Source of the DNA: Alkalicoccobacillus gibsonii
GTDB taxonomy: Bacteria; Bacillota; Bacilli; Bacillales; Bacillaceae_D
Length of the DNA stretch: 64,000 nt
Assembly (NCBI RefSeq): GCF_016798245.1
Contig: NZ_JAEUZA010000005.1
Span: 62,001 to 126,000, forward strand
Direction of reading: 5' to 3'
The first letter of the stretch is position 1, and each line of letters begins with the position of its first letter. Of the stretch, positions 8,629 through 19,040 are shown one piece after another. The position numbers and the translations under genes were made by a program. The notes under the pieces are model-generated. The model ran no database searches, was not told the DNA's origin, and was given only the letters and a program-made list of their open reading frames with translations.

Positions 8629-9747
8629 TCACTCCTTCGTTTGTTGTGTTATTGGGAAGATCGCTTCTATGATAAACTGACCACGACGTACAATAGACTC
8701 AAACCGGCCATTTAACGCTGTAAACCGAGTTCTAAGATTACGCAAGCCAAACCCTTCTTCTACGCGACTCTCGTTATGAACTCGATTTGACATAGTTAAG
8801 GCATAGCTATGCTCTCCCACCACCTCAAGAGTCACATCCACCTCTCTGGAATACGCATGACGCATGGCATTAGTTAAACCCTCTTGTATAAAACGATAAA
8901 CAGCCACACTTTGATCATCTGTTAGCTTAACCGACATCGCACCTGGTTTTGTTACAAGCTGAATGCGAACATGACTCTCTGCTTCAAGCTTTCGAATGAG
9001 TTGAATCACCGCATCAAGACCTTTAGCCGAATCCTGCTGGAGTGCTTGAACAGACTCACGCATTTCCTGTAGGCTATTTCTCGCTAAATCCTTTGTTTGT
9101 TTAACTAGCGCCTGTTGCTCCGGCATCGATTGAAGCTGTAACTCAACAACCTGAAGCTGCATCATTAAAGCTGTTAGCTGATGACCAACAGAATCGTGAA
9201 GATCACGAGCAATTCGATTCCGTTCCTTTGCCGCTGTGTTTAATTCTTGTTCTCTAAGCTGCCGACTTAATGCACGGTATTCCATCACATGTGTTTGCTT
9301 ATCATGCTTAGCCTCTTCATTGGCTACCGATAATTTTTTAATAGATAGTAGAATAAATGCTAAGAGACTATACTGTGTAAGGATGAAAAGAAAAAAAGAA
9401 ATAGACGACGCTTGAGAGAGAACTGCCTGAATACATCCAAGAAAACCAATTACATAGAGTAAACGATCGCTTTTTACGTTTACTTCAAAGCTTGCAGCAA
9501 TCGCTAGAATACTATACACACAATACGGTGTAATCATTCCATCTACTAAAACAAAGAAATGGAGCAGGCAGTATAGACCTACAAGCGTTCCGTAAAAAAC
9601 CGGCACCGAACGCCACAGGGGTCGACTTAAAACAAGCCCAGAAAGTAAAGCCATCCCAAACCAAAAAGAATATGATTGAATCAGCAATGGGTGTTCAATG
9701 AGATTCAATACTAGTACCACTGCCAGCCCACTTACACTATATTTCAT
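8629..9747 (-). CDS. Sensor histidine kinase, HisKA_3 type, LnrJ/YfiJ-like
   Basis: Membrane kinase of 372 residues. About five membrane helices fill residues 1-140. A coiled stretch follows, then the HisKA_3 phosphorylation site RIARDLHDSVGHQLTAL near residue 185, and an HATPase domain with GLTNAMRHA and GFGLRNLRTRF at the end. No large external domain is seen, so sensing is probably intramembrane, as proposed for LnrJ with lytic polyenes. ATG at 9747 has AAAAGGGGAAAATAA upstream. The stop overlaps the regulator reading frame. It diverges from the ECF sigma gene, sharing a 67-base promoter region. Confidence 0.87.
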   Translation of the reverse strand: MKYSVSGLAVVLVLNLIEHPLLIQSYSFWFGMALLSGLVLSRPLWRSVPVFYGTLVGLYCLLHFFVLVDGMITPYCVYSILAIAASFEVNVKSDRLLYVIGFLGCIQAVLSQASSISFFLFILTQYSLLAFILLSIKKLSVANEEAKHDKQTHVMEYRALSRQLREQELNTAAKERNRIARDLHDSVGHQLTALMMQLQVVELQLQSMPEQQALVKQTKDLARNSLQEMRESVQALQQDSAKGLDAVIQLIRKLEAESHVRIQLVTKPGAMSVKLTDDQSVAVYRFIQEGLTNAMRHAYSREVDVTLEVVGEHSYALTMSNRVHNESRVEEGFGLRNLRTRFTALNGRFESIVRRGQFIIEAIFPITQQTKE

Positions 9748-9763
9748 TTATTTTCCCCTTTTC

Positions 9764-9792
9764 GAGACTCCTTTTAGAATTGGTTTCGTCTA
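9764..9792 (+). promoter_or_regulatory. Candidate ECF-type autoregulatory promoter
   Basis: GAGACT at 9764-9769, 17 bases, then CGTCTA at 9787-9792. The CGTC -10 core and a GAAAC-like -35 are typical of promoters read by ECF sigma factors. It sits 22 bases in front of the sigma gene, which suggests autoregulation. Confidence 0.45.
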
Positions 9793-9814
9793 TAGATATA
9801 GAGAGGAGGTCAAT

Positions 9815-10372
9815 ATGAGTGACCAGGAACTTGTAGAACGTATCTTAAACGGTGATCATATAGCCATTCAAAGCTTACATGATCGTTATACAAAAAAGCT
9901 ATTTTCATACATTTATTCACAAACGAATCATTATCATGATGCCGAAGAATTACTTCAAGATGTTTTCTTTAAGGCAGCAAGCCACTTATCTACTTTTAAG
10001 AAACAGGCTTCCTTTAAAACGTGGATCTTTAAGATTGCACGCAATTCAATTATTGATTACTACAAACGTTCGTATATTCGAAACCATTTTGTAGAGTTCA
10101 AACCTGAAAATGAATATCAACAAGAAAGTGCGCAAGCAACCGTTATGAGGAACGAAGAGATAAAACAGCTTCATCACGCTATCAATCAACTTCCTTTATC
10201 TTATCGTACAGTCTTATATCTTCGCTACATCGAAGATTTTTCATTAAAGGAAACCGCCGCAGTCATGGGAAAAACCATATACTCAATCAAAGCCTTACAA
10301 AAACGTGGACTTTTGATGCTTAAGAAAGATATAGGAATGGAGGTACATACCCTTGAAGAAACAATCATCTGA
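9815..10372 (+). CDS. ECF-family RNA polymerase sigma factor
   Basis: Alternative sigma factor of 185 residues. Region 2 spans about 10-85 (ELLQDVFFKAASHLSTF, then FKTWIFKIARNSIIDYYKR). Region 4 spans about 120-175 (INQLPLSYRTVLYLRYIEDFSLKETAAVMGKT). ATG at 9815 with AGAGGAGG five bases upstream decides the start; a longer open frame to 9698 lacks a site. Its 3' end overlaps the next gene by 20 bases, as is usual for sigma/anti-sigma pairs. The regulon is unknown. It is placed head-to-head with the LnrJ-like kinase, so an envelope stress role is plausible but inferred. Confidence 0.92.
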   Translation: MSDQELVERILNGDHIAIQSLHDRYTKKLFSYIYSQTNHYHDAEELLQDVFFKAASHLSTFKKQASFKTWIFKIARNSIIDYYKRSYIRNHFVEFKPENEYQQESAQATVMRNEEIKQLHHAINQLPLSYRTVLYLRYIEDFSLKETAAVMGKTIYSIKALQKRGLLMLKKDIGMEVHTLEETII

Positions 10373-11714
10373 TCAAGATTATGTGGAGATGTCCGATCAA
10401 ACGTATCAGAAAAGCTTTCACGCCTTTAAGCAAGGTTTAGCAGAAGCTCCTTCCAGAAAAAACAAACCGTATCTATTAGCTGGTCTTTCACTAACTGGTG
10501 CCGCGATCGCTGCAACACTTCTGTTTGTTTCAACTATGGATGCGCCGAGTCCGAATGGGCAAGGAGATGCACCGTATATTTTAGAGGATAAGAAGCAGGA
10601 TGAGAATTCGGTACCTGAAATCCTTGAAAAGGTAGAGTTTCAAGAAGAGTTTGCAAAGGAGGCTATAGAAAGAGGTCCTTATTTCTTGTCACCACTACAG
10701 CCAGAGACGATTCATCATGATGAGTTTTCAATTTCAACAAATGATGATTGGGAGATAAAGGAGCAAGAAATTCCCAAAGGAACTAAAACAACTTTAATTG
10801 GACCAAATTCACAAGAACTAACCATCCTGTTACTTGATGATCCTCAAACAGATCAAGCTTCAGTAGAGATTGAGACGTTCTTGAATGAACATCCCTATAC
10901 AAGTTCGACCGAGCTGCCAATTGAGCAAGTACGTGAATATGTAATTGATGCGCGTGTCCTCCTCTCATTTGACGATACACAGTTTAGATTTGATGATCAA
11001 GCATACATGTACTCATTTAAGAATGATGAAACAAACAGATTGTTTGACGTTTTTTCATCCGAAATGTACGGGAAGCGACTAATTCTGTTTACTGATTTTC
11101 CATTAGATGAACCTGACATTTGGGCACAGGCTTACTTTTTTATGACTAGAGTGTATCCAGCAGAATCAACCTATGTGTTATCAACAAGTGAAGAAAAAGG
11201 AGAAGACGGTCGTGCATTAACAAAAGATGTGTTTACAGCCTCTTTTGGAGTTAGTAGCAGTTACTATCGCAGGACGACTGTTGAATGGTACGAAAACAAG
11301 GAGTTAGGCTTCTCCACCTACATTCCACAGAATGCCCAAGTAGAGAAGGTCGTTCATAACGGAATGATGGAATGGATTGTAGACGTTCCCGAAGAGGGTC
11401 CTAGCTTCTATTCGTTCGGAAAAATAGACCAAACCATAGCATTTAATGATATTAAGGATCTGTTCATTAGTGAATACAAAATAGATGAAAAATCAGTTAG
11501 TAAGGAAAATGAAAATCCCTTCACTTTTGATTACTATACGGATGAACAAGGGTCCGGTTATGTAAATCTTGTTGAATTTAAAGGATCTTGGTATTTTATT
11601 CACCGCCATAATTCTTCAAAAGAAGTACCTGAAGACAGTGAAATTAGAGAGTTCATGGGAATGCCATCATATTTCCTAGATGAACTTGTCTGGAATGAAG
11701 AACAAGAGAATTAA
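10353..11714 (+). CDS. Probable membrane anti-sigma factor, 453 residues
   Basis: Single-pass membrane protein with a cytoplasmic N-terminus of about 43 residues, one helix near 44-62 (LLAGLSLTGAAIAATLLFVS) and a 390-residue external part rich in acidic and aromatic residues. TTG at 10353 with GGAGG nine bases upstream is the start, inside the sigma gene. Position and topology suggest it holds the ECF sigma factor inactive. The HxxxCxxC zinc motif of ZAS anti-sigma factors is absent, and the external domain does not resemble any family I know. It could sense a cell-surface signal directly. Confidence 0.65.
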   Translation: MKKQSSDQDYVEMSDQTYQKSFHAFKQGLAEAPSRKNKPYLLAGLSLTGAAIAATLLFVSTMDAPSPNGQGDAPYILEDKKQDENSVPEILEKVEFQEEFAKEAIERGPYFLSPLQPETIHHDEFSISTNDDWEIKEQEIPKGTKTTLIGPNSQELTILLLDDPQTDQASVEIETFLNEHPYTSSTELPIEQVREYVIDARVLLSFDDTQFRFDDQAYMYSFKNDETNRLFDVFSSEMYGKRLILFTDFPLDEPDIWAQAYFFMTRVYPAESTYVLSTSEEKGEDGRALTKDVFTASFGVSSSYYRRTTVEWYENKELGFSTYIPQNAQVEKVVHNGMMEWIVDVPEEGPSFYSFGKIDQTIAFNDIKDLFISEYKIDEKSVSKENENPFTFDYYTDEQGSGYVNLVEFKGSWYFIHRHNSSKEVPEDSEIREFMGMPSYFLDELVWNEEQEN

Positions 11715-11716
11715 TG

Positions 11717-11755
11717 AAGAAAGACGAGCATCTTAGTCAGACGCTCGTCTTTCTT
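11717..11755 (+). terminator. Terminator of the sigma/anti-sigma operon
   Basis: AGAAAGACGAGC pairs perfectly with GCTCGTCTTTCT across a 13-base loop; the T-rich 3' arm serves as tail. It also faces the convergent small gene. Confidence 0.8.
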
Positions 11756-11763
11756 ACGTTCTA

Positions 11764-12018
11764 TCATTTGCTCCAACGATCTTCCCCCGGATATGGACAG
11801 CTTTTAAAAGCAAGCTTTGCCCTGTACCCTACAAAGCAACCACAGTGTTTGCATGTGGTGTTTGCTAAAAGGGACGGGCATTGCTCACAGATGGAGAGGC
11901 GTGTTTGGTAGCCTACTTCATCTATTACATCTGTTTCATATGCCAGCTGTTCATCCACGAGTTGTTGAATGGACAGCTTTCTCATTTCTTCTTTCAATAA
12001 GCACCCCACGCATGCCAC
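11764..12018 (-). CDS. Small Cys-rich protein, DUF6171-like
   Basis: 84 residues with an N-terminal CVGC pair and a C-terminal cluster SICEQCPSL...TTCKHCGCFVGYRAKLAFKSCPYP. Four to six Cys of this kind make a zinc-ribbon-like fold, and the pattern matches the DUF6171 family of Bacillaceae as I remember it. Function is unknown. It is 13 bases downstream of the arabinofuranosidase gene on the same strand, so it may be cotranscribed with it, and its 3' end abuts the sigma-operon terminator. Confidence 0.7.
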   Translation of the reverse strand: MACVGCLLKEEMRKLSIQQLVDEQLAYETDVIDEVGYQTRLSICEQCPSLLANTTCKHCGCFVGYRAKLAFKSCPYPGEDRWSK

Positions 12019-12031
12019 CTGAGCTCACTCC

Positions 12032-13495
12032 CTACGATAACTTAATGACAGATACAGACATCGGCGGAATGGAAACAGATAGCTTTCCATCAGATAACTT
12101 GATTCCTTCAAGGTCTGCAGGTTTAAGTGTATCTGGTTGTTCAAAGGTATTGTGCTCGTTCATTGAGCTTGCTTGTAGAATCGTCCCAGTTGCTTGACTC
12201 GGCTGGCGCTCCCACCCTCTAAGTTCAAGCTCAAAATCAGCACCGTCCTTTAACCCATAGTGACATAGGGAGAGATGGACTTCGCCTTCTTTGTTTTTAG
12301 AGGCACTAATGTGTAGAGGCTCATCTCCACTATCCATCTGTAATTGAATGGCTGTTGCTCCCTTATGAACTTTATACATGTTAAACACGTGATAGGTCGG
12401 AGTCAGAAGCATCTGGTCTCCTTCCGTCAGAACCATCGCCTGCAGAACATTTACCGTTTGTGCAATATTCGCCATTTGCACTCGGTCCGCATGGTTCTGA
12501 AAAATGTTAAGTGTAAGACCCGCTACAAGGGCATCACGAATCGTGTTTTGCTGGTACAAAAACCCTGGGTTTGTTCCCGGCTCCACATCAAACCACGTGC
12601 CCCACTCATCAACAATTAAAGCGACCTTGTTCTCCGGATCATATTTATCCATAATTGTGCTATGTTTTGTAATCAGTTCATCCATGTGTAGTGCACTTTT
12701 AAATGTACGTCCCCATTCATCTTCAGTAAATTTAGTCGCAGAACCTTTTTCATTCCAGCTCGGTCCTGTGATTGTGTAGTGATGCAGGGTTAATGCATCC
12801 ATATACGGCTTTGCTTCACGCATTAAAACCTCTGTCCAATAATAGTTATCGCCGTTTGGACCACATGCAATTTTATAGATCTTGTTTTTTCCATAGTTTC
12901 TGACATAGGTTTGGAATTGTCTGTACAAATCAGCATAGTACTCAGGACGCATGTTCCCTCCACAGCCCCAATTCTCGTTCCCTACGCCGAAGTAAGTAAG
13001 TGACCAAGCATTTTCTTGTCCATTCTCACGTCTGAGATTCGCCATGGGAGATTCACCGTCGAAGGTCATGTACTCTACCCACTCTTGCATCTCTTGCACC
13101 GTTCCACTTCCAACATTTCCATTGATATAAGGCTCGGCACCAATTAATTCACATAATAAGAAAAATTCATGTGTACCAAAATGATTATTCTCAACCACTC
13201 CACCCCAATGCGTGTTGACCATACGTTTTCTTCCTTCTCTAGGTCCAATTCCGTCCTTCCAATGATATTCATCGGCAAAGCAGCCACCTGGCCAGCGCAA
13301 GACGGGAATTTCTAAGCTCTTTAATGCCTGCAATACATCATTTCTGATCCCTTTTGTATTTGAGATATCTGATTCTTCACCAACCCAAATTCCTTCATAA
13401 ATACAACGTCCTAAGTGCTCTGCAAAATGACCGTACACATTTGGATTAATCGTTGAGCGTTCTCCGTCAAAGTGAACCACAGCTTTTTTCTTCAT
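12032..13495 (-). CDS. Alpha-L-arabinofuranosidase, GH51
   Basis: Intracellular enzyme releasing terminal alpha-L-arabinofuranose from arabino-oligosaccharides. There is no signal peptide. The acid/base Glu is in [11 protein letters not shown] near residue 173 and the nucleophile Glu in [11 protein letters not shown] near 292, both diagnostic of GH51. The protein is 487 residues, a normal length. Two in-frame ATGs are possible; AAGGAG directly touches the first (13504) and is nine bases from the second (13495), so the second is preferred. An AraR-like palindrome lies upstream. No other arabinose gene is in the window. Confidence 0.93.
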   Translation of the reverse strand: MKKKAVVHFDGERSTINPNVYGHFAEHLGRCIYEGIWVGEESDISNTKGIRNDVLQALKSLEIPVLRWPGGCFADEYHWKDGIGPREGRKRMVNTHWGGVVENNHFGTHEFFLLCELIGAEPYINGNVGSGTVQEMQEWVEYMTFDGESPMANLRRENGQENAWSLTYFGVGNENWGCGGNMRPEYYADLYRQFQTYVRNYGKNKIYKIACGPNGDNYYWTEVLMREAKPYMDALTLHHYTITGPSWNEKGSATKFTEDEWGRTFKSALHMDELITKHSTIMDKYDPENKVALIVDEWGTWFDVEPGTNPGFLYQQNTIRDALVAGLTLNIFQNHADRVQMANIAQTVNVLQAMVLTEGDQMLLTPTYHVFNMYKVHKGATAIQLQMDSGDEPLHISASKNKEGEVHLSLCHYGLKDGADFELELRGWERQPSQATGTILQASSMNEHNTFEQPDTLKPADLEGIKLSDGKLSVSIPPMSVSVIKLS

Positions 13496-13537
13496 CTGTT
13501 TCATCTCCTTATAATAGCGCTTACATTCTTACTTACA

Positions 13538-13553
13538 TGTTATACGTACAAGT
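13538..13553 (-). promoter_or_regulatory. AraR-like operator upstream of the arabinofuranosidase
   Basis: Minus strand ACTTGTACGTATAACA resembles the B. subtilis AraR box (core TTGTACGTACAA) with one central-arm change. It lies about 45 bases before the start codon. The match is by eye. Confidence 0.5.
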
Positions 13554-13579
13554 CATATCCGTCCAGCTTTTTTCTATGT

Positions 13580-13612
13580 AAAAAGTGATGTGAAGAGACA
13601 CTTCACACCACT
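13580..13612 (-). terminator. Terminator behind the flippase gene
   Basis: GTGGTGTGAAG pairs with CTTCACATCAC around a short loop, followed by TTTTT on the minus strand. Confidence 0.75.
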
Positions 13613-13622
13613 CCATCCTTAC

Positions 13623-14945
13623 TTAAGCAGCTTTTTTCTGGGTTAAATATAACGTTAAATTTAGCTTTTCAGTAATCGTTAAGTAATGCATAAGCGTTAG
13701 TAAAACAGCGCCGACATTCATTCCGATGATAATGCCATCCATTTGAAGAGACGGAAGAGACCCTAACGTAAACATTAACAGAAAGGATACACCAGTTGAC
13801 CAGACGGAATGCATAAATGCCTCTCGAACGAGTCCAATTCCGATTAAATAAGCCTGCATTGGAATGGCAAAATAATGAAAGAGAAAGTAAGGAACAAGAA
13901 GTGTGAGATACCCTGATGCAGGTGAATGCTCAAAGAACAAATCGGTCATTGGTTCAGCCCAGAAATAAAAAACCATAACCACAGGTAACCCATAAGCAAG
14001 AGTTACACCCATCGCCTGTCTAAGCATTTTGGCGAGCGAATGAAAATCTCCTCTTGAATAGCCTGACGAAACGAGTGGCACCATGACAGTCAGCAACGAA
14101 TGAGCGATAAAGGCTGGAAAAAAACCAATTGTAAATGCTACTCCAGCGAGCTTCCCGTATTGGATTAGTGCCATACTTTCCATTAATCCAGCCTTAGACA
14201 AGGCGGTGGTGATTAAAAATGGTTTCACTGCAAAGGTTATCGCATGAAACACACGGAGCCCCGTGGTCGGCAGGGAGACAGCCAATAGCGATTGATAGAT
14301 TTCTTTGTTTTCGACTTCTTTTTGTGGCTGTTTCCTCAGTTTGTTCATATGCAAAGTAAAAGCGGTTCCCATGTAAAATAATACAAGGATTTCACTTAAA
14401 ACAACCGTGCCCAATGCCACAAAAATCGCTGTTTGACTTTGGAACTGAAATAATTGAAAAACGCCGTACAAAAAGGTTAACTGTGCTCCACGCTTCATTA
14501 AATTAATGACTGCGATTTTTTTAGTATGCTGGGCGCCTACAAAGTACCCACGTGCAACCGATGAAAACGTAACAATCGGAATCAGAAGAACGAGCATCCA
14601 CCTAACCAAAGGATGATAATTATTTAACACGGAAAGATTCGGTAAGACGAAAAAAGCAGCGATTAAACAAGTGACAGCAACAATGATGGCAAGCTTTAAG
14701 GCAATGCTCACTAAGCTAATGTGTTCTGATTGCTCTCGTTCTGCTACCATCTTTGACACAGAAACTTGAAGTTCTAAGCTTGAAAGAACAACAACAAAGA
14801 CTAAGGTTGGCAGAATGGCCATGTATAAGCCGAAGTTATGCTCACCTAATTCTCTCGCTAAAACGATATTTATTAGAAATTCCAATGATTCTCCAGCTAG
14901 AGCTGCTGTACTTAACAGCAATGCCCCACGAAAAAAAGGGTTCAT
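13623..14945 (-). CDS. Oligosaccharide flippase, SpoVB/YkvU-like (MVF superfamily)
   Basis: Polytopic protein of 440 residues with about 12-14 membrane helices and no large loops. The opening segment with VLARELGEHNFGLYMAILP is typical of polysaccharide-synthesis (Wzx/SpoVB) flippases that move lipid-linked oligosaccharides across the membrane. Size is closest to YkvU of B. subtilis rather than the longer SpoVB. ATG at 14945 has AAGGAGTGG upstream and is preferred over the open start at 14969. A sigma-E-like promoter upstream hints at expression in the mother cell during sporulation. It stands alone. Confidence 0.75.
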   Translation of the reverse strand: MNPFFRGALLLSTAALAGESLEFLINIVLARELGEHNFGLYMAILPTLVFVVVLSSLELQVSVSKMVAEREQSEHISLVSIALKLAIIVAVTCLIAAFFVLPNLSVLNNYHPLVRWMLVLLIPIVTFSSVARGYFVGAQHTKKIAVINLMKRGAQLTFLYGVFQLFQFQSQTAIFVALGTVVLSEILVLFYMGTAFTLHMNKLRKQPQKEVENKEIYQSLLAVSLPTTGLRVFHAITFAVKPFLITTALSKAGLMESMALIQYGKLAGVAFTIGFFPAFIAHSLLTVMVPLVSSGYSRGDFHSLAKMLRQAMGVTLAYGLPVVMVFYFWAEPMTDLFFEHSPASGYLTLLVPYFLFHYFAIPMQAYLIGIGLVREAFMHSVWSTGVSFLLMFTLGSLPSLQMDGIIIGMNVGAVLLTLMHYLTITEKLNLTLYLTQKKAA

Positions 14946-14980
14946 GCTACCGTCCACTCCTTTATCCATCTCTCATATTA

Positions 14981-15008
14981 GATATATGAAGGATGTCCTT
15001 TAAATATG
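14981..15008 (-). promoter_or_regulatory. Sigma-E-like promoter for the flippase
   Basis: On the minus strand CATATT is followed after 14 bases by CATATATC. The sigma-E consensus is KMATATT, 14-15 bases, CATACAMT. The match is partial but positioned about 35 bases before the start codon. Confidence 0.35.
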
Positions 15009-15060
15009 GTACAACCCATAAATAAAGCAGGAATCGGTATTCATGAACCCTTATTCATCT

Positions 15061-15609
15061 TTAATGCGTTCCCCACAAATCCTGACGTGAGGTTGTGATC
15101 GCGTGGGCACCTGCATCAAGTGCTCTTTTTAAATCAGACTCATTTTCAATTAATCCACCAGCTATAACGGATATCCCAGTCTCTTTTTGAACCTTTGAGA
15201 TAAGATCAGGGACAACCCCCGGAAGAACCTCGATTAAATCTGGTTCCACCTTTTCGGCTAGCTTATAGCTTGTCTCGAGTGCGATGGTATCAAGTAAGAA
15301 TAGGCGTTGAACCGCAAGCAACCCATTTTTCTTTGCTGTTCTTAACACTTCTCCTCGCGTGGAAATGAGGCCTGCTGGACGAAGAGTTTGACACAGGAAC
15401 TCAGCCGCGTACTTATCGCTTTTCATTCCCTGGATCATATCTGCATGAAGAAGGAGCTTCTTATTGTGAGCCTTCGCATATTTAGCCACTCCAACAAGCT
15501 GTGAGATATGGAGGTCAAGCATTACAATATACGTATACTCACTTTCAAGTACCTTCTCAAAGTCCTTCATCCGCTTGATCGCGGGAAGAATTCGTTGCCC
15601 ATCAAACAT
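15061..15609 (-). CDS. glpP: Glycerol regulon antiterminator GlpP
   Basis: 182-residue RNA-binding antiterminator with a TIM-barrel-like fold. The N-terminal GQRILPAIKRMKDFE and central VMLDLHISQL...LLLHADMIQGMKSDKYAAEFL blocks are characteristic. With glycerol 3-phosphate bound, GlpP lets RNA polymerase pass leader terminators in glp mRNAs. Two such leaders are visible in this window, in front of glpD and glpF. It sits 33 bases behind glpD, at the end of the cluster, whereas in B. subtilis it is the first gene. Confidence 0.93.
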   Translation of the reverse strand: MFDGQRILPAIKRMKDFEKVLESEYTYIVMLDLHISQLVGVAKYAKAHNKKLLLHADMIQGMKSDKYAAEFLCQTLRPAGLISTRGEVLRTAKKNGLLAVQRLFLLDTIALETSYKLAEKVEPDLIEVLPGVVPDLISKVQKETGISVIAGGLIENESDLKRALDAGAHAITTSRQDLWGTH

Positions 15610-15642
15610 GACGTACTCTCCTCATTGACTTCTTGAGACGGA

Positions 15643-17286
15643 TCAGTTCACAGTGTGCTTAAAGGATACCGCATCAATCTGTTGATCTAAATCTCGAGTA
15701 AGTCGTTCTTTTTGTTCTGTATCCCAGTTTAAACGATCTGCCATTTCATTTACAACTAAGTCCTTGTATTTTAAGACTCGATCGATATGGAAGTACAGAT
15801 ATCCGGTTCTACGAACAAAAAAGTCAAGAGGCGTAACGGCCATTTCGTGCTCAAGTGCGTAATCTAAGGTAGCTTGGAGATAAGCCGGTAATCCAGTCTC
15901 TCTACCTTGACCGACATAATCGAAAACAGTATTCACGTTTGAACCATAGCGATGAACAAGCTCTGTTGCTTCATCTTTAGATAATCCAAGCTCTTGACCT
16001 TTCGCTACATGCTTTTTAACAAATGTCTCGAACTGGTCAGATCCTCCAACATCACCACCTGATAAAAGCATTTTCTCTGTTTTACAGGAAGGGTAATTAC
16101 CAGGAAGCTCATCAATGACCATGTTAACCACACTGTCAGCCATTTTTCTATAGCCGGTCAGCTTTCCTCCAGCGATTGTAAATAATCCACTATCTGAACG
16201 GAAGATTTCATCCTTACGAGAGATATCTGAAGGATCCTTTCCTTCCTCGTGAATTAACGGGCGCAGGCCTGACCAGCTTGACTCCACATCCTCTGCGTGG
16301 AGATCGAGTTCTGGGAACATGCCATTGGCAGCATTTAAGATATAATCAACATCTTCCTTCGTTACACCTGGATCCGCTTGATCGCCTTTATAATTCGTAT
16401 CCGTTGTACCAATGTACGTTTTTCCCTCACGTGGGATCGCGAACATCATACGCCCGTCTTTGAACGGTGTATCAAAGTACAGAGCACTACGTAATGGGAA
16501 TCGTTTTCCACTTACTACAAGGTGAACTCCTTTTGTTAAATGAATGGTTTTCCCTTTTTTTGAGTTGTCCTCTTCGCGAAGCTTGTCTACCCAAGGACCT
16601 GTTGCGTTCACAATTTTTTTGGCATAGATTTCTCGTTTCTCGCCAGTAATTAAGTCTGTTGCTTGAACTCCAACAACTTTCTCATCTTTATAAATGAACG
16701 TATCTGCTTTGACATAGTTCGAAGCGAGTAGTCCGTGATCAATCGCTTTTTTCATCACTTCAATTGTCAGTCTTGCATCATCCGTACGATACTCAACATA
16801 CACCCCTGCACCTTTTAATCCTTCTTTGTTGAGTAACGGTTCTTTTGAAAGAGCTGTTTCTGACTTCAGCATGTTTCGACGTTCATCTTTTTTTACACCA
16901 GCTAGGAAGTCATAGACCTTAAGACCAAATGAAGTCGTTAAGTAGTTAAACGTTCCACCTTTATAAAACGGAAGCATCATCCAAAGAGGTGTTGTTACAT
17001 GTGGTGCATTTTCATAAACAATCGCACGCTCTTTCCCTACATCTGCAACGAGCTTTATTTCAAACTGCTTCAGATATCTAAGTCCACCATGAATAAGCTT
17101 TGTTGAGCGGCTTGACGTACCTGCTGCGAAGTCCTGCATTTCAATTAGTCCGGTACGCAATCCTCTTGATGCAGCGTCAAGACCAATTCCTGATCCAGTA
17201 ATTCCTCCACCGATAATTAACAAATCTAATTCCGTTTCATTCATCTTGCGCATATTCTCTTCTCTTTGCTTATATGAAAAACTCAT
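15643..17286 (-). CDS. glpD: Aerobic glycerol-3-phosphate dehydrogenase (FAD)
   Basis: Membrane-associated flavoenzyme oxidising glycerol 3-phosphate to dihydroxyacetone phosphate and feeding quinones. The FAD-binding Rossmann motif LLIIGGGITGSGIGLDAASRG is near residues 20-40, and FAAGTSSRSTKLIHGGLRYL follows. Length of 547 residues is normal. ATG at 17286 with GGGGTGGGGC upstream is the start; the open frame reaches back to 17394 but that part is the leader. It lies behind glpK with its own promoter and a GlpP-type leader terminator. Confidence 0.95.
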   Translation of the reverse strand: MSFSYKQREENMRKMNETELDLLIIGGGITGSGIGLDAASRGLRTGLIEMQDFAAGTSSRSTKLIHGGLRYLKQFEIKLVADVGKERAIVYENAPHVTTPLWMMLPFYKGGTFNYLTTSFGLKVYDFLAGVKKDERRNMLKSETALSKEPLLNKEGLKGAGVYVEYRTDDARLTIEVMKKAIDHGLLASNYVKADTFIYKDEKVVGVQATDLITGEKREIYAKKIVNATGPWVDKLREEDNSKKGKTIHLTKGVHLVVSGKRFPLRSALYFDTPFKDGRMMFAIPREGKTYIGTTDTNYKGDQADPGVTKEDVDYILNAANGMFPELDLHAEDVESSWSGLRPLIHEEGKDPSDISRKDEIFRSDSGLFTIAGGKLTGYRKMADSVVNMVIDELPGNYPSCKTEKMLLSGGDVGGSDQFETFVKKHVAKGQELGLSKDEATELVHRYGSNVNTVFDYVGQGRETGLPAYLQATLDYALEHEMAVTPLDFFVRRTGYLYFHIDRVLKYKDLVVNEMADRLNWDTEQKERLTRDLDQQIDAVSFKHTVN

Positions 17287-17322
17287 TTTTGCCCCACCCC
17301 TGATGTAAGTGTGCCAAAGACG

Positions 17323-17393
17323 AAAAAAAGGAGACCACAGCAAATTCCGAGTCCTATCGCTAGGAACATTGGAATGCTGTGGCCTCCTCATCA
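17323..17393 (-). promoter_or_regulatory. glpD leader terminator/antiterminator
   Basis: GAGGCCACAGC...ATTCC pairs with GGAAT...GCTGTGGTCTCC and is followed by seven T on the minus strand. It is a strong intrinsic terminator inside the 5' leader. TGATGAG stands just before the stem at 17387-17393. The same heptamer precedes the glpF leader stem and may be part of the GlpP recognition. Confidence 0.8.
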
Positions 17394-17419
17394 TCTCAGA
17401 CCGTTATTAACTTATCTAA

Positions 17420-17448
17420 ATTATAGTCCACTTTCTGATTCACGTAAA
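17420..17448 (-). promoter_or_regulatory. glpD promoter
   Basis: TTTACG (17448-17443), 17 bases, TATAAT (17425-17420) on the minus strand. It predicts a leader of about 127 bases containing the terminator. Confidence 0.75.
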
Positions 17449-17510
17449 GGAATTTGCTCAAAGTAGACTTATTTAAATAATTGATGAGGTTTCCACATTT
17501 TGCTGTAACG

Positions 17511-19040
<1,530 letters not shown>

